A stretch of 5,496 nt of DNA from Rhodospirillales bacterium. GTDB lineage: Bacteria; Pseudomonadota; Alphaproteobacteria; JAREAF01. Below, piece after piece: positions 1-5,496 of the stretch (positions are counted from its first letter, which is position 1; each line of letters starts with the position of its first letter). Location: positions 1-5,496 of the forward strand of contig JAREAF010000252.1 of the NCBI GenBank assembly GCA_029240475.1. Direction: 5' to 3'. The position numbers and the translations under genes are program-made. The notes under the pieces were generated by a model. It saw only the letters and a program-made list of their open reading frames with translations. It was not told the origin of the DNA and did not search any database.

Positions 1-64
<64 letters not shown>

Positions 65-90
65 CGGCTCAGGGGCGGGGCGCAGCAGAT

Positions 91-167
91 AGGAGTGTAG
101 CTCAACTGGCTAGAGCACCGGTCTCCAAAACCGGGGGTTGGGGGTTCGAGTCCCTCCACTCCTGCCA
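91..167 (+). tRNA. trpT: tRNA-Trp (anticodon CCA)
   Basis: The full cloverleaf can be drawn. The acceptor stem is AGGAGTG (91-97) with CACTCCT (157-163), seven perfect pairs. The D stem is GCTC (100-103) with GAGC (113-116). The anticodon stem is CCGGT (118-122) with ACCGG (130-134), and its loop CTCCAAA (123-129) places anticodon CCA at 125-127. The T stem is GGGGG (140-144) with CCCTC (152-156), including one G-U pair, around loop TTCGAGT. Discriminator G164 fits a tryptophan tRNA, and CCA is encoded at 165-167. The gene starts 26 bases after the tuf stop and ends 31 bases before secE, so it is probably excised from a tuf-secE transcript. Confidence 0.97.
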
Positions 168-198
168 GCCACGGCTAGCAGAGGACAAAGACTGAGGA

Positions 199-399
199 AT
201 GGCGACGACGCGGACGACACCGGCACAGTTCTTCCGGCAGGTGCGGCAGGAGGTGAGCAAGGTCACCTGGCCGACCCGCAAGGAGACCATGATCACCACA
301 GCGATGGTGTTCGTGATGGTGGTGCTCGCCTCGCTGTTCTTTCTGGCGGTCGACTGGATCCTCGGCTCCGCCGTCGACTGGCTGTTCATCAGGCACTGA
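199..399 (+). CDS. secE: Preprotein translocase subunit SecE
   Basis: This 66-residue protein is the small essential subunit of the SecYEG channel in the inner membrane, where it clamps SecY. It is the short, single-span form typical of most bacteria rather than the three-span enteric form. Residues 11-30 hold the conserved cytoplasmic amphipathic segment with the hallmark VTWPTRKET. A hydrophobic membrane segment covers about residues 31-53, followed by a short tail. The ATG at 199 is the first possible start, because a TGA lies in frame at 193-195. The ribosome binding site is poorly placed: one GAGGA (194-198) touches the start codon and another (181-185) lies 13 bases away. It sits between tRNA-Trp and nusG, its standard neighbours, and ends 28 bases before nusG. 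Confidence 0.96.
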   Translation: MATTRTTPAQFFRQVRQEVSKVTWPTRKETMITTAMVFVMVVLASLFFLAVDWILGSAVDWLFIRH

Positions 400-427
400 A
401 GCGCGGGATCCCGAAGAGTCCACGACC

Positions 428-958
428 ATGGCGCATCGCTGGTATGTCATCCATGTCTATTCGGGCTTCGAGCGGAAGGTGGCGCAGTCCGTCCGCGAGC
501 AGGCCGAGCAGAAGGGCATGGTCGACAGGTTCTCCGAGATCATGGTGCCGACCGAGGAGGTCGTGGAGGTTCGCCGCGGCTCCAAGGTTTCCTCGGAGCG
601 GAAGTTCTTCCCCGGCTACGTCCTCATCAAGATGGAGATGACGGACGACACCTGGCACCTGGTGAAGAACACGCCCAAGGTGACCGGCTTCCTCGGCGGC
701 AAAGGCCGGCCTTCGCCGATCTCCGATGCCGAGGCGCAGCGCATCCTCCGACAGGTGCAGGAGGGGATCGAGCGGCCGAAGCCTTCGATCACTTTCGAGG
801 TCGGCGAGCAGGTCCGGGTCAGCGACGGCCCCTTCACCTCCTTCAACGGCATCGTCGAGGAGGTGGACGAGGAGAAGGCGCGGCTCAAGGTGGCGGTTTC
901 GATCTTCGGGCGCTCGACGCCGGTCGATCTGGAATATTCGCAGGTGGAGAAGGTTTGA
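428..958 (+). CDS. nusG: Transcription termination/antitermination factor NusG
   Basis: This 176-residue protein matches the usual NusG length. NusG binds the RNA polymerase clamp, suppresses pausing, and links polymerase to Rho or, through ribosomal protein S10, to the leading ribosome. The NGN domain covers about residues 4-115, starting RWYVIHVYSGFE and containing the core RKFFPGYVLIKM (58-69). The KOW domain covers about 125-176, with VRVSDGPFTSFNG (129-141) and the tail IFGRSTPVDLEYSQVEKV. Within it, I159, F160 and R162 correspond to the E. coli residues that contact Rho and S10. The family's VTGFLGG loop is present at 85-91. The start at 428 fits family length, with a weak purine-rich AAGAG upstream. 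It lies 28 bases after secE, probably co-transcribed, and a strong hairpin follows its stop. Confidence 0.98.
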   Translation: MAHRWYVIHVYSGFERKVAQSVREQAEQKGMVDRFSEIMVPTEEVVEVRRGSKVSSERKFFPGYVLIKMEMTDDTWHLVKNTPKVTGFLGGKGRPSPISDAEAQRILRQVQEGIERPKPSITFEVGEQVRVSDGPFTSFNGIVEEVDEEKARLKVAVSIFGRSTPVDLEYSQVEKV

Positions 959-965
959 CGGGATT

Positions 966-989
966 CGCCGGCTCGCCTCAGAGCCGGCG
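966..989 (+). terminator. Perfect 9-bp hairpin after nusG (possible attenuator or 3'-end stabiliser)
   Basis: CGCCGGCTC (966-974) pairs perfectly with GAGCCGGCG (981-989) around loop GCCTCA, starting seven bases after the nusG stop. No U-tract follows (GCAGTGCGCG), so it is not a standard intrinsic terminator. It may pause polymerase, protect an mRNA 3' end or mark a processing point between secE-nusG and the ribosomal protein genes. In E. coli these two groups are separately expressed, and a comparable boundary here is an inference. Confidence 0.5.
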
Positions 990-1093
990 GCAGTGCGCGG
1001 GAGGTCCGCCAAGGCCGATTAACCGCGCGACTTCGGACGGCGAGGGGCGCAGTTGCCGCTCGTCCAACATGAAAACGAAGGCAGTTCGTATCA
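990..1093 (+). promoter_or_regulatory. rplK leader region, candidate L1 autoregulation site
   Basis: This gene-free leader precedes rplK. In E. coli, ribosomal protein L1 represses translation of rplK-rplA by binding the rplK leader, so the same control is plausible here. The visible structure is a hairpin at 1041-1062: CGAG with CTCG, one G.G mismatch, then GGC with GCC around loop GCAGTT. GGACG (1035-1039) can alternatively pair with CGTCC (1061-1065). I could not match the specific L1-binding loop by eye, so the L1 role is inferred from the gene content. The only SD-like sequence, GAAGG (1077-1081), is 12 bases from the start. No convincing -35/-10 pair was found. Confidence 0.3.
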
Positions 1094-1522
1094 ATGGCAA
1101 AGAAGATCGAAGTGTACATCAAGCTGCAGATCCCGGCGGGGAAGGCCAACCCTTCGCCCCCGATCGGGCCCGCGCTCGGCCAGCGCGGCCTCAACATCAT
1201 GGAGTTCTGCAAGCAGTTCAACGCGGCCACCCAAGGGCTCGAGCAGGGCATGCCGATCCCGGTCGTGATCACCTGCTTCTCGGACCGCTCCTTCACCTTC
1301 GTGACCAAGACCCCTCCGGTCAGCTACTTCCTCAAGAAGGCGGCGGGGATCGAGAAAGGCTCGCAGACCACCGGCCGCGGCCATGTCGGCCGCGTGACGA
1401 TGGACCAGGTGCGCGACATCGCGAAGCAGAAGATGAAGGACATGAATGCCGCGGACGTCGAGGCCGCCGCCGCCATGGTGCGCGGCTCGGCCCGGTCCAT
1501 GGGCATCGAGGTGGTGGAGTAG
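1094..1522 (+). CDS. rplK: 50S ribosomal protein L11
   Basis: The 142-residue protein has the same length as E. coli L11 and aligns with it from the first residue (MAKKIEVYIKLQIPAG). L11 binds helices 43/44 of 23S rRNA at the GTPase-associated centre, where it affects factor binding and, in many bacteria, stringent-response signalling through RelA. The N-terminal domain (about 1-70) carries NPSPPIGPALGQRG, whose prolines 22, 23 and 26 form the thiostrepton-facing surface. VVITCFSDRSFTFVTKTPP (57-75) leads through the hinge into the rRNA-binding C-terminal domain (about 76-142), ending RGSARSMGIEVVE. The ATG at 1094 is set by this alignment. rplA follows three bases after the TAG, and its likely SD lies in the last codons of rplK, so the two are probably translationally coupled. 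Confidence 0.98.
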   Translation: MAKKIEVYIKLQIPAGKANPSPPIGPALGQRGLNIMEFCKQFNAATQGLEQGMPIPVVITCFSDRSFTFVTKTPPVSYFLKKAAGIEKGSQTTGRGHVGRVTMDQVRDIAKQKMKDMNAADVEAAAAMVRGSARSMGIEVVE

Positions 1523-1525
1523 GCC

Positions 1526-2221
1526 ATGGCGACGGGCAAGAGACTGAAATCGGCCTATGAGGCCATCGACCGCGAGGGCTTCTATCCGCTTCCCCAGGCG
1601 GTCAAGATGATCAAGGAGCGCGCCAAGGCGAAGTTCGACGAGACCATCGAGATTGCGCTCAATCTCGGCATCGATCCGCGCCACGCCGACCAGAATGTGC
1701 GCGGCGTGGTGCAACTGCCGAACGGCACCGGCAAGTCCACGCGCGTGGCCGTCTTCGCGCGCGGCGACAAGGCCAAGGAGGCCGAGCGCGCCGGCGCCGA
1801 CATCGTCGGGGCCGAGGATTTGGCCGAGAAGGTGCAGGCGGGCACGATCGAGTTCGACCGCTGCATCGCCACGCCGGACATGATGGCGCTGGTCGGCCGG
1901 CTGGGTAAGGTGCTGGGCCCGCGCGGACTGATGCCGAACCCCAAGCTCGGCACAGTCACGGCCGACGTCACCGCCGCGGTGAAGGCGGCCAAGGGCGGCC
2001 AGGTCGAGTTCCGCGCCGAGAAGGCTGGGCTGATCCATGCCGGCATCGGCAAGGCCAGCTTCTCCGAAGAGGCGCTGGTGGAGAACGTCAAGGCCTTCGT
2101 CGGCGCGATCAACCGGGCCAAGCCCTCGGGCGCGAAGGGGACCTACCTGAAGAAGGTCTCGCTCAGCTCGACCATGGGCCCCGGCGTGAAGATCGAGGTC
2201 GGCAGCCTCGTCGGAGGCTGA
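1526..2221 (+). CDS. rplA: 50S ribosomal protein L1
   Basis: The 231-residue protein matches the usual L1 length of about 230. L1 forms the mobile stalk at the ribosomal E site, helps release deacylated tRNA, and in E. coli represses its own rplK-rplA mRNA. The RNA-binding domain I is built from both ends (about 1-67 and 160-231). Domain II lies between and contains the signature GRLGKVLGPRGLMPNPKLGTV (124-144). FDETIEIALNLGID (37-50) and GLIHAGIGKASF (168-179) are further family landmarks. GGAG at 1516-1519, inside the end of rplK, is six bases from the ATG at 1526. This supports translational coupling to rplK. A stable hairpin begins ten bases after the TGA, at the head of the long rplA-rplJ gap. 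Confidence 0.98.
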   Translation: MATGKRLKSAYEAIDREGFYPLPQAVKMIKERAKAKFDETIEIALNLGIDPRHADQNVRGVVQLPNGTGKSTRVAVFARGDKAKEAERAGADIVGAEDLAEKVQAGTIEFDRCIATPDMMALVGRLGKVLGPRGLMPNPKLGTVTADVTAAVKAAKGGQVEFRAEKAGLIHAGIGKASFSEEALVENVKAFVGAINRAKPSGAKGTYLKKVSLSSTMGPGVKIEVGSLVGG

Positions 2222-2231
2222 TGCGTGAGTT

Positions 2232-2263
2232 TCCGCCTTCGTCCCTTCGGGGCCGGAGGCGGA
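2232..2263 (+). terminator. UUCG-capped hairpin just after rplA
   Basis: Bases 2232-2241 pair with 2254-2263 (ten pairs, one of them U-G). After a U.C mismatch, CCC (2243-2245) pairs with GGG (2250-2252), closed by the very stable C(UUCG)G tetraloop. No U-tract follows, so efficient intrinsic termination is unlikely. The hairpin may pause polymerase, block exonucleases from the rplK-rplA part of the message, or help the downstream leader fold. Confidence 0.5.
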
Positions 2264-2480
2264 GCCGAGGACCGGCCGGGCTTGCTCGACGGTCCAAGGC
2301 GAACCTGTCCGAGATTGCAGGCACCCTTCGGGGTTCAATGGCTCACCCGAGCCGCCCGCATGAGACAGGAGTGAAACCGTTCGGACGGAGGCGCCGATAG
2401 GCGCCGAAGGTCGGATGGCTTGAACTTCTGGGACAGGCGAACCGGGCTTTCGGGGCGCCTCTGTCGCCTCGGAGGTCCAA
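2264..2480 (+). promoter_or_regulatory. rplJ leader RNA, likely L10(L12) autoregulatory element
   Basis: This is most of the 311-base gene-free stretch between rplA and rplJ. In E. coli and other bacteria the rplJ leader binds the L10(L12)4 complex and represses rplJ-rplL translation, mimicking helix 42 of 23S rRNA through a kink-turn. By hand the region gives, in order: a hairpin at 2269-2295 (GGACCG with CGGTCC, inner CGGG-CUUG-CUCG); the kink-turn and three-way junction at 2304-2369 (separate entry); a hairpin at 2390-2405 (GGCGCC-GATA-GGCGCC); and a stem GACAGGCG (2432-2439) with CGCC plus TGTC (2456-2459, 2462-2465). The last can instead pair as AGGCGA (2435-2440) with TCGCCT (2464-2469), next to the GGAGG at 2471-2475. 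No U-tract is present, so control is more likely translational than by termination. The family assignment is from position and structure, not a covariance search. Confidence 0.68.
2304..2369 (+). promoter_or_regulatory. Kink-turn with three-way junction in the rplJ leader
   Basis: The C stem is CCTGTC (2304-2309) with GACAGG (2364-2369). The bulged strand then has CGA (2310-2312) as the three-base bulge, followed by G2313 A2314. These face G2362 A2363 as tandem sheared G.A pairs. After a U.U pair (2315, 2361), the second stem is TGC (2316-2318) with GCA (2358-2360), an A.C mismatch, then GGC (2320-2322) with GCC (2354-2356). It closes a junction of two hairpins: ACCC-TTCG-GGGT (2323-2334) and GGCTC-ACCC-GAGCC (2340-2353). 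This matches the kink-turn rule (stem, 3-base bulge, G.A, A.G, stem) and recalls the L10-binding helix 42 leading into helices 43/44. Confidence 0.65.
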
Positions 2481-2532
2481 GGTGCAACGGTCGGCCGGGG
2501 ATCCGGTCGGCCATAACGTTCGGAGACGTTCG

Positions 2533-3051
2533 TTGGACCGGACACAGAAGCAGGAGTTGGTGGAGACCCTGCATCGGTCCCTGAGCGGCGCTACGGTCGT
2601 CGTCGTGACCCGTCAGTCGGGCATGACCGTGGCCGAGGTGACCGAGCTCAGGCGGCAGATGCGTGCGGCCGGCGCCAGCTTCAAGGTGACCAAGAACCGG
2701 CTGGCGCGTCTCGCCCTCAAAGGCACCAGGTTCGAGGGTATCGACGGATTCCTGACCGGCCCCACGGCCATCGCCTACTCGGGAGACCCGGTGGCGGCGG
2801 CCAAGGTCGCGTCGGATTTCGCCAACTCGAACAACAAGCTCGTCATCGTCGGCGGCGGCATCGGGGAGCACGTGCTCGATGCCGAGGGCGTGCAGGCGCT
2901 CGCCAAGCTGCCGTCATTGACCGAGCTGCGCGGCAAGATCGCCGGGCTGTTGCAGGCTCCGGCGGCCAAGCTCGTCGGCGTCCTGCAGGCGCCGGGCGGG
3001 CAGGTCGCGCGCGTGCTGGCCGCGTACGCCCAGAAGGGCGGGGCTCAGTGA
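2533..3051 (+). CDS. rplJ: 50S ribosomal protein L10
   Basis: L10 anchors the L7/L12 dimers to the stalk base next to L11 and, as a complex with L12, represses its own operon in E. coli. From TTG 2533 the protein is 172 residues, the usual alphaproteobacterial length, and begins (M)DRTQKQELVETLH, where family members normally begin. GGAG (2522-2525) lies seven bases upstream of that TTG. An in-frame GTG at 2482 with a stronger GGAGG (2471-2475, six bases away) would add 17 residues (VQRSAGDPVGHNVRRRS); I prefer TTG on homology. The rRNA-binding globular part covers about 1-128, with MRAAGASFKVTKNRLAR (43-59). The C-terminal helix (about 130-168) holds three similar segments, GLLQAP, GVLQAP and RVLAAY, the likely L12 dimer sites. 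rplL follows after 51 bases. Confidence 0.93.
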   Translation: MDRTQKQELVETLHRSLSGATVVVVTRQSGMTVAEVTELRRQMRAAGASFKVTKNRLARLALKGTRFEGIDGFLTGPTAIAYSGDPVAAAKVASDFANSNNKLVIVGGGIGEHVLDAEGVQALAKLPSLTELRGKIAGLLQAPAAKLVGVLQAPGGQVARVLAAYAQKGGAQ

Positions 3052-3090
3052 GGGCCGGATTCGGCAGCAAACCCAGAAAGATCAAGCCTT

Positions 3091-3095
3091 AGGAG
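3091..3095 (+). promoter_or_regulatory. Strong Shine-Dalgarno site of rplL
   Basis: AGGAG lies seven bases before the rplL ATG in an A-rich stretch (TTGAAAAATG). It is the best-placed ribosome binding site in the window. This fits the need for L7/L12 in several copies per ribosome, made from the same message as single-copy L10. The rest of the 51-base rplJ-rplL gap shows nothing notable. Confidence 0.8.
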
Positions 3096-3102
3096 TTGAA
3101 AA

Positions 3103-3486
3103 ATGACCGACCTGAACAAACTTGTTGAGGAGCTTTCCAAGCTCACCGTCGTGGAGGCGGCGGAGCTTTCCAAGAAGCTTGAAGAGGCCTGGGGCGTCTC
3201 GGCTGCGGCGGCTCCCGTCGCGGTGGCGATGCCCGGCGCTGCCGGCGGGGCCGCTCCCGCCGCCGCCGTGGAGAAGGACGAGTTCACGGTCGTCCTTGCG
3301 GCCGTCGGCGCCAAGAAGATCGAGGTCATCAAGGAGGTCCGGGCGATCACCGGTCTCGGCCTGAAGGAGGCCAAGGACCTGGTCGAAGGCGCGCCGAAAG
3401 CCGTCAAGGAGGGCGTCGCCAAGGCCGAGGCCGAGGAACTCAAGAAGAAGCTCGAAGGTGCGGGTGCGACGGTCGAACTGAAGTAG
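3103..3486 (+). CDS. rplL: 50S ribosomal protein L7/L12
   Basis: This 127-residue acidic, alanine-rich protein has the standard L7/L12 length. Dimers of it form the flexible ribosomal stalk that recruits and stimulates EF-Tu, EF-G, IF2 and release factors. The N-terminal dimerisation and L10-binding domain covers about residues 1-31 (LNKLVEELSKLTVVEAAELSK). The hinge (about 32-57) is almost only Ala, Pro, Gly and Val. The C-terminal factor-binding domain (58-127) begins EKDEFTVVL and contains the conserved KKIEVIKEVRAITGLGLKEAK (71-91) and DLVEGAPKAVKEG (92-104). The ATG at 3103 is fixed by the SD and by alignment. The TAG stop (3484-3486) overlaps the start of a small hairpin with a U4 tail, and a long structured gap separates the gene from rpoB. 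Confidence 0.98.
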   Translation: MTDLNKLVEELSKLTVVEAAELSKKLEEAWGVSAAAAPVAVAMPGAAGGAAPAAAVEKDEFTVVLAAVGAKKIEVIKEVRAITGLGLKEAKDLVEGAPKAVKEGVAKAEAEELKKKLEGAGATVELK

Positions 3487-3502
3487 CCGTCTTCGGGCTT
3501 TT
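3485..3502 (+). terminator. Weak attenuator-like hairpin with U4 at the rplL stop
   Basis: AGCC (3485-3488, overlapping the rplL stop) pairs with GGCT (3496-3499), extendable by G3489-C3494 if G3495 bulges. It is directly followed by T3499-3502. The stem is short, so termination would be partial at best. In E. coli a partial terminator between rplL and rpoB lowers polymerase subunit expression relative to ribosomal proteins. The position here is equivalent, but function is inferred. TTCGGGCTT (3492-3500) can instead pair with AAGCCGAA (3511-3518), which competes with this stem. Confidence 0.35.
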
Positions 3503-3511
3503 GACGTTTGA

Positions 3512-3568
3512 AGCCGAAAGGCTGGGCGGCGCCGCCTCAAAAGAGGGCGGCGTCTCCCGGCCTCGGCT
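3512..3568 (+). promoter_or_regulatory. Long (about 25 bp) hairpin between rplL and rpoB, candidate RNase III site or attenuator
   Basis: Hand pairing gives AGCCG (3512-3516) with CGGCT (3564-3568), a two-A bulge (3517-3518), then 3519-3526 with 3556-3563. A C.U mismatch (3527, 3555) follows, then 3528-3534 with 3548-3554, a bulged G3547, and CCTC (3535-3538) with GAGG (3543-3546) closed by loop AAAA. Two pairs are G-U. Two bases later comes TTTT (3571-3574). In E. coli the rplL-rpoB gap carries both a partial terminator and an RNase III cleavage stem. This stem is long enough for RNase III, and the U4 would allow weak termination. The structure is direct observation; the function is inference. 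Confidence 0.55.
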
Positions 3569-3580
3569 CGTTTTCGCACC

Positions 3581-3596
3581 GGCGGGCCCGCCCGCT
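3581..3596 (+). repeat. GC-only palindrome/hairpin
   Basis: GGCGGGCCCGCC (3581-3592) is a perfect 12-base palindrome. As RNA it can also fold as GCGGG (3582-3586) with CCCGC (3591-3595), extended by a G-U pair, around loop CCCG. It lies a few bases after the long hairpin and adds to the structure of the rplL-rpoB gap. In DNA of this base composition a palindrome of this size may also be chance. Confidence 0.35.
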
Positions 3597-3640
3597 GGGC
3601 CGCGAAAGCGACATGGATGCGGTGGATGAACGATTCAGAG

Positions 3641-3664
3641 GGCTCCGGCGCTGCAGCGGGAGCC
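3641..3664 (+). promoter_or_regulatory. Hairpin in the rpoB 5' leader
   Basis: GGCTCC (3641-3646) pairs with GGAGCC (3659-3664). After a two-G bulge (3647-3648), CGC (3649-3651) pairs with GCG (3656-3658) around loop TGCA. It ends 13 bases before the rpoB SD, GAGGA (3678-3682), which is six bases from the ATG. It could influence rpoB translation or mRNA stability. No specific ligand or protein is known to me. Confidence 0.4.
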
Positions 3665-3688
3665 GATCGAGGTTGGCGAGGAAAAGGT

Positions 3689-5496
<1,808 letters not shown>

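Noticed and set aside
404..413. Palindrome CGGGATCCCG between secE and nusG
   Set aside because: It is only ten bases with no loop, so a poor hairpin, and is easily explained by chance in GC-rich DNA.
955..983. TTGACG at 955-960 as a -35 box for rplK
   Set aside because: No -10-like hexamer occurs at 16-18 bases spacing and the nusG hairpin occupies the spacer.
955..1560. + strand frame of 201 codons through rplK, with an ATG at 1069
   Set aside because: It is out of frame with rplK over its whole length and contains low-complexity Arg/Gly sequence; rplK is certain in the other frame.
1091..2545. Long minus-strand open frame (484 codons) across rplK, rplA and the rplJ leader
   Set aside because: It is the antisense shadow of two certain genes in GC-rich DNA; its His/Leu/Arg/Ala-rich translation has no family resemblance.
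3501..3530. TTGACG at 3501-3506 as a -35 box for rpoB
   Set aside because: The bases at -10 distance are GGGCGG, which is unlike any -10 element, and they form part of the hairpin stem.

Overview
This window is a piece of a GC-rich (roughly two thirds G+C) bacterial chromosome carrying the classic translation/transcription cluster tuf - tRNA-Trp - secE - nusG - rplK - rplA - rplJ - rplL - rpoB, all on the + strand. The gene order, the RpoB sequence (for example the DQTNP variant in the rifampicin pocket) and the 172-residue L10 point to an alphaproteobacterium. An insertion in the RpoB lobe, relative to the Brucella/Rhizobium-type protein as I remember it, hints at a lineage outside Rhizobiales, but I cannot name the genus.

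Layout. Bases 1-64 are the last codons of tuf (EF-Tu). A tRNA-Trp(CCA) gene with an encoded CCA end follows 26 bases later (91-167). secE (199-399) and nusG (428-958) come next, then a 135-base gap with a perfect 9-bp hairpin. rplK (1094-1522) and rplA (1526-2221) are three bases apart. A 311-base gene-free stretch (2222-2532) is full of RNA structure. It is followed by rplJ (2533-3051; an in-frame GTG start at 2482 is possible) and rplL (3103-3486). A second structured gap (3487-3688) contains a hairpin of about 25 bp, then rpoB runs off the window (3689-5496, first 602 codons, no frameshift).

How they work together. EF-Tu delivers aminoacyl-tRNA to the ribosome. L11, L1, L10 and L7/L12 form the L1 stalk and the GTPase-associated stalk base on which EF-Tu and EF-G act. 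NusG and RpoB belong to the transcription machinery, NusG linking RNA polymerase to Rho or to the leading ribosome. SecE is an essential part of the protein export channel. No convincing promoter or strong U-tract terminator is visible inside the window, so most genes are probably read from upstream promoters as long transcripts, with the gap structures tuning output. The main point of interest is the rplA-rplJ gap. By hand it folds into a textbook kink-turn capped by a three-way junction, as expected of an autoregulatory L10(L12) binding site. The rplL-rpoB gap looks like the place where stalk protein and polymerase expression are uncoupled, by RNA processing and/or partial termination.

No new biological system is visible. 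This is a core housekeeping operon, and the items worth checking are its untranslated RNA structures, the rplJ start and the RpoB insertion.
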